Positions 35,713-46,033 of a stretch of DNA of 63,738 nt are shown here, one piece after another. How positions within the stretch are numbered: position 1 is the stretch's first letter; each line of letters opens with the position of its first letter. The stretch is from Paraburkholderia nodosa (lineage in GTDB: Bacteria > Pseudomonadota > Gammaproteobacteria > Burkholderiales > Burkholderiaceae), in assembly GCF_001718195.1 (NCBI RefSeq), contig NZ_MCNV01000037.1, positions 1 to 63,738 of the forward strand, read 5' to 3'. The notes under the pieces were generated by a model. That model searched no databases. It was not told the DNA's origin and was given only the letters and a program-made list of their open reading frames with translations. The position numbers and the translations under genes were made by a program.

Positions 35713-36124
35713 TCATGTACTCGTATGAAGAGCGTCTTCGAGCGGTTCGGCTTTATCTAAAATTGGAAAAGCGCCTCGGGGCGACCATCGGGCAGTTGGG
35801 TTAGCCGCCGCGAGGCGCGCTGCGTTCGACGCACGCAGCATTAGCGAATTCGTGCGCGGATCAGCCTGCACCAAGACCTTCAGCGTCGCATCCACATTGC
35901 CGATCGCCCCAGGGTCAAGCATCTTGGGTCATCTGGGTCGCAACGTCGAGCGAATTCGCGTTCTTCAGGTATGCTACCTGCACCTGCTGGCCAGCCGCAG
36001 AATCTACGCCCTCGATGATCTGCTCGATGCGGCGGATGTTATCCGCATAGTCAGTGACGACGATCGTATTATTTGATGGATAAGCGGCAACCATATTACT
36101 CGGCGAAATGAGCGGACGCAGCAC
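35713..36124 (-). pseudogene. gspD: Fragment of a type II secretion secretin
   Basis: LRPLISPSNMVAAYPSNNTI and VVTDYADNIRRIEQIIEGVD, then in a second frame LVQADPRTNSLMLRASNAAR, match the N1-N2 periplasmic repeats of GspD. The frame shifts near 35920 and both ends are missing, with no other gsp gene nearby. It is a relic of a displaced chromosomal gene. Confidence 0.8.
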
Positions 36125-36189
36125 CGGCAGGAGGTTGATCGCCGATTCGTTTCTAGAGAATGTTAGATCCTTTGGATATTGGGCACAGC

Positions 36190-36999
36190 ATGGACGAGCA
36201 TGAGCATGGCAAAGACGACGAAATGCAGACCGGCCAAGGTTTCAGGCAGGCGCTCGTAGTCTCTTGCCAGTCGGCGGAAACGGTTGAGCGCAGCCGAAGC
36301 TGCGCTCAACCACCCAGCGGCGTGGCAGCAACACGCCCCCCTTTTTTGCCTCCGACAGCTTGATTACCTGAAGCTCAATGCCTTCATCGAGTGCCGCCTG
36401 CGCGGCTCCTCTCCGGTATAGCCCTGATCGGCGAACGCCACTTTGATTGTGTGGTCCGTGGCCTGCTGAACCTGACGAGCCAATTCCGCGACCTGCGCGC
36501 TCCTGTTCGTTGGCCGGCGTCACATGCACCGCAAGCAGTTGCCCCAATGTATCCACCGCCTATGCACCTTGCTGCCTTTCTTACGCTTGTACCCGTCATA
36601 GCCTGCGCGTGGACCGCTCTCGCACGTCGACTGCAGCGTACGGCCATCGAGGATGACTGCACTGGGATGCCCCCGGCGATCCTGCGCCACGCGGATAATC
36701 GAACGTAGGTCATTGACCATGGCTTCGAAACAGCCTGCCTGAATCCAGCGCTGTGTCTGCTGATAGACCAACTCCCACGGCGGAAAGTCATTGGGCAGCA
36801 GACGCCACGGTGCACCCGCGCGGACAATCCAGCGCAAGGCGTTGAACATTTCGCGCAATTCGTAGCGACGCTGAGGCGCGTCCTGATTCATCAATTTCAG
36901 GTACGGAGCGGCGAAGGACCACTCTTCATTCGATACATCCGTTGGGTAGGGTCTGCGTTTTTCATCCCGCCAGGGTACCAGGTCTGGCCGAAAGTTCAT
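36190..36999 (-). pseudogene. IS5-family transposase with frameshifts
   Basis: It starts MNFRPDLVPWRDEKRRPYPT with blocks RWIVRAGAPWRLLPNDFPPW and ILDGRTLQSTCESGPRAGYD. The frame breaks near 36545 and again further on; LLAVHVTPANEQER and RRWVVERSFG show the remaining catalytic part in other frames. No intact product is possible. Confidence 0.85.
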
Positions 37000-37059
37000 A
37001 ACACCGTCTAAACGCTGCCATACGGTTGCCGACCAAGCGGCCCATCGTTCCAGCGAGCC

Positions 37060-37620
37060 GCCGCGCGACCTGCGGTTCCGGAAGGGGCGTGCCCGTCGCG
37101 CGGTACCGCGCGGTGGTCAACGCGCTGCAGCCCTCGAGACATCACCTGCCGAATCCTGCCGACTGTCTTGCTTCAGCTAAAAAACTGCTCGATGCATTTG
37201 CGCTTGCGCTGACTGATGGCGTAGCCGGATCAGCGCGTTGTACGTCCGTCAATGGCCGAGCTGCCCGCGCGACCATCGTTTTGCGCAACATGCGGCGTCA
37301 CGCCATTTGCGCGACACGTTGCCACGAAACCAGCCGTGTCGTAGTTTTTGTCAGCGCCGACCATAATCGATGTACTGGCAAACTGCGCGGCATACGCAAG
37401 CATCTCGGTCGCTGTGTCTCGCTCGGCTGTGCCGTTGGCCTGCGTCACCTGTGCGTTCACCACGAGGCCATGCCGGCTATCCGTCAGCACGTGCCCCATA
37501 TCAGAAAGCATCGCGCCCGTACCACGACTCTTGCGAAACAGCCGCGGCTGACTGTCCGCGCTGAATTCATGCGTGTCGTTGCTGCGCTTCTCGCCATGCC
37601 AGTTCTCACCCCAAGCACTT
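37060..37620 (-). pseudogene. IS5-family transposase C-terminal fragment
   Basis: Segments GHVLTDSRHGLVVNAQVTQA, SIMVGADKNYDTAGFVATCR and HVAQNDGRAGSSAIDGRT form the catalytic part. SKTVGRIRQVM in another frame gives the C-terminus near 37130. The N-terminus is absent. Confidence 0.78.
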
Positions 37621-37719
37621 GCAGCCTGCGAAATGGCGTCGCCCACGCTCGGGGCAATCGTATCGGGCACTGCCGAACGCCGCCTCGAGGTGTTTTGCGT
37701 GTTTTGCGCAACGTGCGGG

Positions 37720-38030
37720 TGACCCTCATCTGCTGGCACGCCTCGATGAACTCCTGGCCATCGTAACCCTTGTCCGCGCCCAGTGTGATGTCTGCGCTGG
37801 CATCGTCTGCCGCTTGCCGTGCGTCGTGGATCATGATCTTAGCCGCTTCACGCTCAGCATGTTCGTCGGCGCGTGTCACGCGCGCATTGACCACCAGACC
37901 GTGCCGGTTATCGGTCAGCGTACGGCCCATTACCCCAATTCGCTGGCCGTTTTGCCTTTGCGATAGAATTGCGCATCGGGGTCGGTCCTGGACTGATGTG
38001 TCTCGTTGCTGCGTTTCTTCCTGCTCGACG
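37720..38030 (-). pseudogene. Second IS5-family transposase fragment
   Basis: GRTLTDNRHGLVVNARVTRA and ITLGADKGYDGQEFIEACQQ repeat the same catalytic region as the neighbouring fragment but from a different IS5 copy. It is fused at its start to an IS6 fragment and at its end to the first IS5 fragment. Confidence 0.75.
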
Positions 38031-38044
38031 ATGATATTCAGATA

Positions 38045-38460
38045 CTTCGACTGACAGATCTTGGTCGGCGTCTCGCGCCCGGCGTCGATAGCCTCAAGCG
38101 CAGCGAGATTCGCCCCATTCTTGTCGATCGTTACCACCTCGGGTTCGCCGCTGCGCTCGATCGACTTTTCGAAGTGGCGCTTCGGGGCAGCCTTGTCAAG
38201 GTGGGCGCGCAGCAGGAAATCGATCATCTTCCGCTTTGTCCACGGCCCGGTACAGTACTTCCACTGTCCCTTGACCTTGATATACGTATCATCCACGCGT
38301 CAGCTCCTGCCGACTGCGCGCTTGCGACGTCGAAATGCCTTTCCGGAGCGGGCAGCAACTTGATCGCCCATCGGTGCACGGTTGAATGGTCGACATCGAT
38401 GCCACGTTCAGCCATCATCTCTTCCAGATTTCGCCGGCTCAGCCCATATGCCACATGGCG
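38045..38460 (-). pseudogene. IS6-family transposase fragment with frameshift
   Basis: AYGLSRRNLEEMMAERGIDV and HSTVHRWAIKLLP are followed, after a frame change near 38295, by MDDTYIKVKGQWKY and EVVTIDKNGANLAALEAIDA. It stops at YLNIIVEQE, where IS5 sequence begins. It abuts the stop of the SDR gene. Confidence 0.82.
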
Positions 38461-38487
38461 TCGGTCTTTATGTGCCGACGCATGACT

Positions 38488-39228
38488 TCAGACATGCTGC
38501 CCTCCATTGACGTGCAACTCTGCTCCGTTGATGTACGACGAGGCCTCAGTGCAGAGGAAGTAGATTACTCGTGCGACTTCGGCCGGATCTCCGAGACGAC
38601 GCATAGGAATACCGTGATCCACGATCTCCTCAGTGCCGGGCGACAGGATCGAGGTATCAATTTCGCCCGGCGCAATAGCGTTGACGCGTACGCCCTCGGG
38701 GCCAAACTCGTGTGCCATTTCTCGTGTTAGAGCTGCGAGCGCAGCCTTTGAAGCTGCGTACGCAGTACCCGCGAAAGGATGAACCTTCACCCCGGCGATC
38801 GATGTTACGTTGGCAATCGCTCCTTTTGCTCGGACCAATTCTGGGAACAGCGATCGCGCCAGTAATGCGTTGGATACCAAATTCACGTTAAGAACAGTCA
38901 TCCATGTCTGAATATCGCTGTTGAGAATTCCGAGGCGCGATCTGTTCTCGCCTTTAGGCGAGATTCCAGCATTGTTGACGAGCGCATGTAGTTGTCCATC
39001 AGGTAGCCGTCGCCTGACTTCCAAAGCGATCCGGTCGATGTTATCGAGGTCCGCGAGGTCTGCTTGGATGTGCGTTTCACGCGCCGCAGGCCACTTGCAA
39101 CTGTCCGAGAACGGTCGCCGTGAGACAGTGAACACCTCCCAGTTGTTTTCCTGAAAAAGCTTAACTGTGGCATGACCGATACCGCGGCTGGCGCCGGTCA
39201 ACAGCATATAACGATTAACTTGGCCCAT
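38488..39228 (-). CDS. Short-chain dehydrogenase/reductase
   Basis: Classical SDR of 246 residues. The cofactor motif is TGASRGIG, NNAG occurs as VNNAGIS, and the active-site Tyr-Lys is in TAYAASKAALAALTR. The DLADLD motif and the Arg after the first strand (VSRRPFS) suggest NADPH preference. The ATG at 39228 is chosen because the fold starts immediately after it. It resembles FabG-type ketoacyl reductases, so a role with the ketosynthase at 40.4 kb is conceivable, but the two genes diverge and are separated by 1 kb of unassigned DNA. The substrate is unknown. Confidence 0.87.
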   Translation of the reverse strand: MGQVNRYMLLTGASRGIGHATVKLFQENNWEVFTVSRRPFSDSCKWPAARETHIQADLADLDNIDRIALEVRRRLPDGQLHALVNNAGISPKGENRSRLGILNSDIQTWMTVLNVNLVSNALLARSLFPELVRAKGAIANVTSIAGVKVHPFAGTAYAASKAALAALTREMAHEFGPEGVRVNAIAPGEIDTSILSPGTEEIVDHGIPMRRLGDPAEVARVIYFLCTEASSYINGAELHVNGGQHV

Positions 39229-40240
39229 CTGTGCAGTTCCAATTTGGATAGATCGTTGCTTGCGATCGCTTGCATTGGGGCGCGACGCTCTGCGTGCGGT
39301 GAGGCGAACCTGCACGAGTTGTGGCGCGGCAATCTGGATGAGAGGAACAGCGCGTCAGTTAGATCGTCGAAGTCGTGACTGCCGCGCAGAAGGAACGCAT
39401 CACGCACCCGTAGTTGAACACCTTCTGTAACAGCAACGTCGGCGGCGGCCACGGCTCAGATGCTGCAATACAAATGCCCGACTGCTCATCCGTCAATGTT
39501 GTGGGGATCGCCTGCCGGCCATGTTTTGCAGCCATTCTCGTATCCGCAAAGCCTTGACTTTAATCCGACCGCCCTCGCCAACCCCGCGAGCCAGTCCCGA
39601 CGGGGCACGCAAGCAAATTCCGCCCTTTCGGAAAACCCGCAATCAGTTGTTTATCTTTTCCATACACAATCCTTATCGGGAAAATGTTAATTAACCTAAG
39701 CTCTGCGGGTCGTCGTACTACCCACCTACCTAACACGGCACGTTACGCGACTCTCTGTGCAACTACCAGAAGAAAGGCGTCAAATGCATTGATACCAACA
39801 CTAAGCGTCATTGAAGGGTTGTGTCGCATTAGTGCGGGGGCGCTAGAATGCGCGTCTGACGAACCGGTTCTGACCCGATGATCAAGAAGGCACCCACGAA
39901 CGGCCCTTGCCCAGGAATTGCGAAGGTTCTGAAGCGACTGCACTATCCGCTCGCTGCGCAGAACATCGACGATGCGCGCGTTCGTCATGCCGGTCCTTCG
40001 CAGATATTCATTTGCGATGCGAATCAGTGTTATCCAAACAATTGATTTTGTAGTTCGAGGCGAGATGCCGCATAGTCGCTTCCTGCGACGCGCGGCACAG
40101 CTTCCGACTATCCGTGCCGGAAAGAGAACTTTCCCGACATGCCCCGATGCAAGCGACGCTATCGGAGCGGATATCCATCTTAACGTCAAAATCAATTTTC
40201 TACGGGAGCGGATACGAGAACAACCATAGGAGCCGTGGCA
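39229..40240. other. About 1 kb without a gene I can support
   Basis: Several open frames occur, one of 150 codons on the minus strand at 39743-40195, but none has a recognisable motif, a good ribosome-binding site or convincing composition. TTAATTAA-like AT-rich DNA near 39690 stands out against flanking GC-rich sequence. It is probably decayed accessory DNA. Confidence 0.4.
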
Positions 40241-40360
40241 ATGACTGTATCGATCGTGATAGTGGGTGCCGGCTTTTGTGGGACGATGACGGCCACATGG
40301 CTACTATCGGATCAAACCGTAAAGCCCCTCCCTATCGATCGCACGGGTCGACAGCTTTAG
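40241..40360 (+). pseudogene. N-terminal stub of an FAD/NAD(P)-binding oxidoreductase
   Basis: A 39-residue frame starts MTVSIVIVGAGFCGTMTA with the Rossmann GxGxxG-type motif and a good AGGAG site, then hits TAG at 40358-40360. The remainder of the enzyme is missing. It lies directly upstream of the ketosynthase gene. Confidence 0.6.
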
Positions 40361-40405
40361 CATTTCGCGCGGTATTGGTCGATTTTCGATATCAAATAAG
40401 AAAAA

Positions 40406-41647
40406 ATGGACAACCGAAGAGTCGTCGTCACCGGTCTTGGTGCCATTTCCCCGGTCGGGATTGGCGTCGAGGAAAATTGGTCGAATGTCATTGCCGGCCG
40501 CAGCGGAATCGGCCGGGTCACCTTTTTCGATACGACCGATTTCCCGGCGCAAATCGCTGGCGAAGTCAAGGGGTTCGACGCAACTCGCTTCATTTCGGAA
40601 AAAGAGGTCCGCCATATGGATCGCTTCATCCAACTCGGTGTCGTGGCCGGCATGGAAGCATTCGTCGACAGCGGCCTCACAGTGACCGAAGCAAATGCCT
40701 CCCGGATCGGCGTTCATGTCGGGTCCGGAACCGGCGGCGTACAGACCCTCGTCGACACTGCCTTCACGATCAGGGACAAAGGGCCGCGGCGGGTGTCCCC
40801 ATTTTACGTGCCCTCATCCATCATCAACATGATCGCGGGGCATCTCTCGATCCGGTACGGGCTCAAGGGACCGAATCTCGCCATGGCGACGGCGTGCTCG
40901 ACCGCCACTCATGCGATCGGAGACGCCGCCCGGCTGATCGAGTATGGTGACGCCGATGTCATGATTGCAGGGGCAGCAGAGGCGGCGATCACCGAGAGCA
41001 GCCTCGCGGGCTTTGGCCGGGCCAAGGCGCTCTCGACGCGCAACGAAAGTCCCGAGACAGCGAGCCGCCCGTGGGACGCGGAGCGCGACGGCTTCGTGCT
41101 AGGTGAAGGAGCGGGCATCATCGTGCTCGAGGAGATGAAGCACGCGCGCCAGCGCGGCGCACGGATTTACGCGGAATTGGCCGGATTCGGACTAAGCGGT
41201 GACGCATTCCATATTACTAGCCCGTCGGAAGACGGGGAAGGCGCGGCCCGCTGCATACGCAATGCCTTGCGCAATGCACGCGTCGCGGCCGACAGCGTGC
41301 AATACATCAATGCGCACGGCACTTCGACGCCGCTCGGCGACCGCGCGGAATCGCTCGCGCTGAAGGCAGCCTTTGGCTCGCACGCCAAGGACCTCGCGAT
41401 CAGCTCGACAAAATCAGTGACCGGGCACCTGCTTGCCGCTGCGGGTGGTGTCGAGGCCGTCTACACCGCGCTCACCGTGCACCACCAGATTGCGCCGCCG
41501 ACCGCCAACCTGACAAAGCCCGACCCGGAATGCGACCTCGACTATGTACCCCTCGTAGCTCGACGCATGCCGATTGATGTTGCCATTTCAAATTCGTTCG
41601 GGTTCGGCGGCACCAACGGCACGCTAGTATTCCGCCGGATCGAGTGA
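40406..41647 (+). CDS. Beta-ketoacyl-ACP synthase II (FabF/KAS II type)
   Basis: Condensing enzyme of 413 residues, full length for FabF. The catalytic Cys is in ATACSTATHAIGDA, the two His in INAHGTSTPLGD and KSVTGHLLAAAGG, and the C-terminal NSFGFGGTNG is intact. It extends acyl-ACP with malonyl-ACP. No acp, fabG or other fab gene adjoins, so it is an extra copy, perhaps from a secondary-metabolite or lipid cluster. The ATG at 40406 has only a weak A-rich upstream site. It is much more GC-rich than the flanking DNA, which suggests a separate origin. Confidence 0.93.
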   Translation: MDNRRVVVTGLGAISPVGIGVEENWSNVIAGRSGIGRVTFFDTTDFPAQIAGEVKGFDATRFISEKEVRHMDRFIQLGVVAGMEAFVDSGLTVTEANASRIGVHVGSGTGGVQTLVDTAFTIRDKGPRRVSPFYVPSSIINMIAGHLSIRYGLKGPNLAMATACSTATHAIGDAARLIEYGDADVMIAGAAEAAITESSLAGFGRAKALSTRNESPETASRPWDAERDGFVLGEGAGIIVLEEMKHARQRGARIYAELAGFGLSGDAFHITSPSEDGEGAARCIRNALRNARVAADSVQYINAHGTSTPLGDRAESLALKAAFGSHAKDLAISSTKSVTGHLLAAAGGVEAVYTALTVHHQIAPPTANLTKPDPECDLDYVPLVARRMPIDVAISNSFGFGGTNGTLVFRRIE

Positions 41648-42032
41648 ATGGCTAGGACAGAGGAATCTGCCAAGTTCGCGAAGCAGATCTTGAAGGCACG
41701 TCAACGTAAAGAATCTCTATTGGTCGGAGATAGCTGCACGCCTGCCCAGTTTGAACCACCCCGGAAATGTGGGGTAGTCGGACTGGCTTGCGAGTCCGCT
41801 GCGTGCCGGCTTGCTATCACGGGGCCAGACGGCGAGTCCAACCCGTTATCGCGTGTGTGATCGAGCGGTAACTCGGCAGACCGCCGATGTGACCGGGCCT
41901 CGCCCTCCTGTCTCAAGCGACACCGCAAGCACGGATGGCTCTGAAACCGTTGTGTATGCTGGTCCGGCACCGCATGATTCTCTTCCATGAGTTTGGGTCA
42001 ACGTACAGATTTTATGCGCCGCCAGGTCGTCG
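41648..42032. other. Region without a supported gene
   Basis: About 385 bp after the ketosynthase. A 70-codon frame begins right at its stop (41648-41860) but has no recognisable features. No clear repeat or terminator was seen. Confidence 0.35.
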
Positions 42033-42156
42033 AGCAAGCGAGCTCGTGGAGCAGGCAGCCGCCGGCGTGCAGGCGTTGAACGCGCAGGCGGTCGAACTGG
42101 AGGATTCAGTGTCGGTGTTCAACGTGTCGGCGGGCGTAGGGGTGAGCAATCCCTGA
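42033..42156 (+). pseudogene. Inverted C-terminal piece of a methyl-accepting chemotaxis protein
   Basis: Plus-strand coding reads ELVEQAAAGVQALNAQAVEL and EDSVSVFNVSAG, which is the normal end of a Tsr/Tar-like receptor. The rest of the receptor is on the minus strand directly to the right and ends at ATQQNAA, the residues that should precede this piece. A small inversion separated them. Confidence 0.75.
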
Positions 42157-42163
42157 AACTGGA

Positions 42164-42835
42164 GAATAAATTCTATGAAGCCGCGTTTTGTTGCGTGGCC
42201 CTGTCCATCTCACTGATGCCGGTGTTGACATACTTGATGCCGACGCTTTGCTCTTCAGACGCCAGGAAATCTCGCTGACGATATCCGCGACACACCTGAT
42301 CGCATCCTTGACTGGCCCTATCGTTGTTCCTGCGTCGGCCGCCTGGCTTGCCCCATGCTCCACGACCGCCACGGAGTCACCAACAAGCGACTTAATTTCC
42401 TTGGCCGCCGTGGCCGAATGCTGTGCGAGATTGCGTACCTCACTTGCCACAACCACAAAGCCGCGCCCCTGGTCGCCCGCCCGAGCAGCTTCCACCGCCG
42501 CATTGAGCGCCAGAATATTGGTCTGGAAGGCGATGCCTTCGATTACACCCGTGATCTCAGCAATTCTGGCAGAACTGTCACTGATTTTCTCGATGGTACC
42601 AATCATGGTTGACACCACGTCGTTGCCACGTTCTGCCAGATCGGTCGCGTTCAAGGCAAGCGTGCTCGCCTGAATAGCATTGTCAGCGTTGTTTCGAACC
42701 GTCTCGGTGAGCTGCGCCATCTTGATGCGGTTTTCTAAAGGGATGCAGCGTGCTTTTCGGTACGCGCGGACAGATTCTCGTTTCCAACGGATATATCCGT
42801 CACCGCGCGACCGACTGAGTCCGTCAGCTGGCGCA
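42164..42835 (-). pseudogene. Methyl-accepting chemotaxis protein, signalling-domain fragment
   Basis: The highly conserved hairpin tip (GVIEGIAFQTNILALNAAVE, ARAGDQGRGFVVVASEVRNL) and methylation helices are present, preceded by SVGNENLSARTEKHAASL. Frameshifts occur near 42740 and near 42260. The N-terminal sensor half is missing, and the last segment lies inverted at 42033-42156. Confidence 0.88.
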
Positions 42836-43200
42836 CTGAGGCAATCGCCTGCCGACCTGATACGTCGCCATGTCGCGCACAGCTGCATGCAGTTCAGCAC
42901 GGCGACCGTCGTAAAAATATGGCGCGGTCAGTTCCACGTTGCGCAGCGTCGGCGTCTTGAACGCATGGCAATCGAGCGATTCTTTTGTAACATTCGCCCG
43001 ACCGTTGTCCTGCGGACGTGTAGCCCCGAACGGAAAAGTAGTCGGCCGGGAGACCCATTCGCTCGAACGACTGCCCGCCCAGATTCTTGCCCACATGGCA
43101 GGTTGCGCAATGGTTTGCCTTGAATAACTGGTAGCCGCGCAATTCCTCACTATTCAGCGCACGCCTGTCGCCGCGCAGGTAAGCATTTAAGCGACTCGGC
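42836..43200 (-). pseudogene. Di-haem cytochrome c peroxidase (CcpA/MauG family) C-terminal fragment
   Basis: LLTPSRLNAYLRGDRRALNS, the haem motif CATCH in FKANHCATCHVGKNLGG, and then, after a frameshift near 43010, HAFKTPTLRNVELTAPYFYD belong to the second haem domain. The N-terminal haem domain is missing. It is fused directly to the chemotaxis fragment. Confidence 0.82.
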
Positions 43201-43399
43201 GTTAGCAGCGTCACTGCTATTCGGCGATCGCATCTGTGATGTTCACGCTCGACCAACCGCTCGGGTACACCGCCAAGAACCGTTGCGACATCGACGAGTC
43301 TTGTTCTCGAAGGTGTTAGGGCAACGCTGATCAAGCCCGGTAAACACGACTGGTTGCGACCAAGACATGCGTCAACTTTCGAGATCGCGAAAAACAGCC

Positions 43400-43585
43400 G
43401 CAAAAGCGGGCATTCCAGCTCATGTTGGGCCCATTGAGGGGCTCTGCACGGGCTCTTCGCCCGTCTTTGGCCCTCTATGGGCGCACCTGTGCCGTCGAGC
43501 GACCACACATGTAAAGATTGGCCAGCGCGAGCGCAACGAAGGCGCGATTGGCGTTCTTTGCCAGCCCGCGATAACGAACCGAGTT
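43400..43585 (-). pseudogene. IS5-family transposase C-terminal end, separated by an IS3 piece
   Basis: NANRAFVALALANLYMC and the following tail match the end of the transposase at 43746-44641. A 160-bp IS3 fragment lies between them. The 200 bp to the left of it hold no recognisable gene. Confidence 0.7.
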
Positions 43586-43745
43586 GGCCTCATTCGTTCG
43601 GACAGGATCCACGAGTTTTTAAGTGGAATCGCAGAGGCATTCAAGCTGCCGATTTTATCGCTGGCAGCGTGGCGAAGTATGCTTCATCCGGTGTCTGATC
43701 GGCCAGCCTAGAATGAGGCCGATTCTGGTTATACCAGTTCAGGTA
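43586..43745 (-). pseudogene. IS3-family OrfB C-terminal fragment within IS5
   Basis: SIGNYLNWYNQNRPHSRLAD and QTPDEAYFATLPAIKSAA form the last 45 residues of an IS3/IS407-type OrfB. They are joined in frame to the IS5 transposase, giving a chimeric open frame. Confidence 0.78.
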
Positions 43746-44641
43746 GTTGCCGATTGAGCGGCGGGCGTGGCTGACCTTCGCGAAGCCCCACAGCAGCTTC
43801 ATGACCGCGAACACATGCTCGACCCGGGCACGGATCTTCGACTTGTTGCGGTTCTTGCGGCGCGCCACCTCGTCGACGATGTCCTTGCGGCGCGTGCGCT
43901 TGTTGGTGAAGTCACGTGCGTTCGGGGCCTTGCTGTGAATCAGTGCTTTCTGGCTCGCGTATGCGCTGTCACCGTAGACGCATTGCTCCTCACCGTGCAG
44001 CAACTGCGGCTGCGGATGCTTGCTGTGTACGTTGGCGGCGGTTACGACCGCGCTATGAGCCAGCCCGCTCTGACTGTCCACACCGATGTGGTGCTTCATG
44101 CCGAAATACCATTGCTGGCCCTTGCGCGTCTGATGCATTTCCGGGTCACGCGCCTTCTCCTTGTTCTTCGTCGACGAGGGTGCACCGATCAGTGTGGCGT
44201 CGACAATCGTGCCGCTCTTGAGCTTTGCCCCCGCGCCTGCAGCACCACTCCCACTTCCGCGAAGATTCGCTCGCCCAGCTTGTGCTCTTCCAGCAGATGC
44301 CGGAATTTGAGCATCGTCGTGGCGTCCGGCACCGTTTCGCTGCCCAGGTCAATGCCAACGAAACGGCGCAGGCTGAGGCTGTCGTACAGAGCCTCTTCGC
44401 ATGCAAGGTCGGCAAGGTTGAACCAGTGCTGCACAAAGCGAATCCGCAGCATGCGCTCCAGTGCAATCGGCGGGCGACCATTGCAGCGTGTCGGATAAAA
44501 CGGCTCCACCACTGCGCACAGCTGCGCCCACGGCACGATCGAGCTCATCTCATCGAGAAACGCTTCGCGTCGCGTGGGTTTGCGCTGCGCCCCGAATCGC
44601 CCGCATTGATCGACAGCCATCGCCAGTGTCAGTTGCTTCAT
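43746..44641 (-). pseudogene. IS5-family transposase, frameshifted
   Basis: It starts MKQLTLAMAVDQCGRFGAQR, with RMLRIRFVQHWFNLADLACE and ETVPDATTMLKFRHLLEEHK. After a frameshift near 44215 it continues with DATLIGAPSSTKNKEKARDP, WYFGMKHHIGVDSQSGL, VYGDSAYASQKAL and RVEHVFAVMKLLWGFAKV. The C-terminus is replaced by IS3 sequence. Confidence 0.87.
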
Positions 44642-44714
44642 CCCGTTTTTACTTTCGCCGTTGCACGTCCACGCTATAACGCACGACAGTCATGAACGGT
44701 GGACTTGATCAGCA

Positions 44715-45120
44715 TTGCCTTAGGGCTACGCTGATCAAGCCGTGTAAACACAACGGGTTGCGATCAAGAGATGTGTAAACTTTTGAGATCGCGAATAACA
44801 GTCGTAAAAGCGAGGCATTCCTGCTCATGTTGGCCCCTTGAGGGGCCCTGCACGGGCTTGTCGCCCGTCTTTGGCCCTCTACGGGCGCACCTGTGCTGTC
44901 GAGCGACCTCGCCACATGTAAAGATTGGCTAGCGCGAGCGCCACAAAGGCGCGATTGGCGTTTTTTGACAGCCCGCGATAACGAACCTTCGTGAAGCCCC
45001 ACAGCCGCTTCACGACCGCAAACACATGCTCGATTCGGGCTAGGATCTTCGACTTGTTGCGGTTCTTGCGCCACGCCACCTCGTCGACGACGCCCTTGCG
45101 ACGCCTGCGCTTGTTGGTGA
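44715..45120 (-). pseudogene. Second copy of the same IS5 C-terminal end
   Basis: RKNRNKSKILARIEHVFAVV, KRLWGFTKVRYRGLSKNANR and ALANLYMWRGRSTAQVRP match the neighbouring IS5 copy without the IS3 interruption, so it preserves the original C-terminus. The N-terminal two thirds are missing. Confidence 0.78.
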
Positions 45121-45129
45121 AGTCTAGCG

Positions 45130-45500
45130 CCTGGCCCAGTTGCGATGGTTGCCGGCCTCGCCTTGCTCAGCCTCGTTGTCGCATCATGATTTACCAGTTC
45201 GATACTACCGAAGAACTTCTTGATGTCGAGGCCCAGCGCCCAAGCATAGCCCCCAGCCGCGCCGCCGGCCCACGTCGGGCGCCTGATGCGCGGACCGCCC
45301 AGGATGATAGCCGCATGAGTCGTCGTGAAACCACAAGCGATTACAGATATCGCTTGACCACCATCTGGGCGATGCACTGAGATCGTGGGAATTCCAACGG
45401 CCTCGTCCCCACACCCTGCCTTCCGGGGGTATGTCAACCTTCGGCACCAGTGGTCTTCGCGGCATGACTGCCGCCCTCGTGAGACGAATTGTTGAGTGCG
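45130..45500 (-). pseudogene. Group II intron reverse transcriptase palm fragment
   Basis: In two frames it shows LVPKVDIP, VGIPTIS, then FHDDSCGYHPGRSAHQAPDV and GYAWALGLDIKKFFGSI, matching RT motifs 1-3 of intron-encoded proteins. The YADD block is absent and frameshifts are present. It is fused to the IS5 end. Confidence 0.78.
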
Positions 45501-45544
45501 ACTCGTGACAAGCCCCCCGTTTTACACGACTAGTCAAGGACACT

Positions 45545-46033
45545 ACCGGCTTCGCGATCTCTTACGAGGGTTCTTGTTCGAATAGACGGCTCTTCAGCCC
45601 ATGTCAATTGTCGCGTATTGACCAAATGCTCACAAACGAAATGAGGACTGTCGCACATCGGGCGGTCCGCACGACGATCTTCATCGGATATCAATCCACC
45701 TGAAGACGTCGCACTGCGCCTGGTGGCTCCTTTTCGCCGACTAATCTGAGTCGGCACGATCTGTGCTCTGGAAATGTGAAGCGATCTTGCGCTCAACCCG
45801 TTTGACACCTTGGACGCCATACAGTAAAGCCTAAGTCGCACAGATATGATCTCCAAAAAATGCAAAGAGGCAACTGCACATATCAACGATACAGTGGCTT
45901 TCTTCCGCTGTAGCGCTCTATTTTGGAGCACACCAACATCGGCGCAATCGTGGCAGCACGTCGCAGCGCTGTACAGACAGATGTCGTCGAGCGAAACAGA
46001 GCTTCTCACTCACACGCTCCTGGAAATCTAATT
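45545..46033. other. About 490 bp upstream of the porin, no supported gene
   Basis: A 159-codon minus-strand frame has no recognisable motif. The stretch from 45840 is AT-richer and probably holds the porin promoter, but no clear -35/-10 pair was identified. Confidence 0.35.

Noticed and set aside
39743..40195. 150-codon minus-strand frame
   Set aside because: No conserved motif, odd composition and no start site; more likely chance in decayed DNA.
43641..44138. 165-codon frame read as one intact transposase
   Set aside because: It is a chimera: the first part is IS5 and the last 45 residues belong to an IS3 OrfB.
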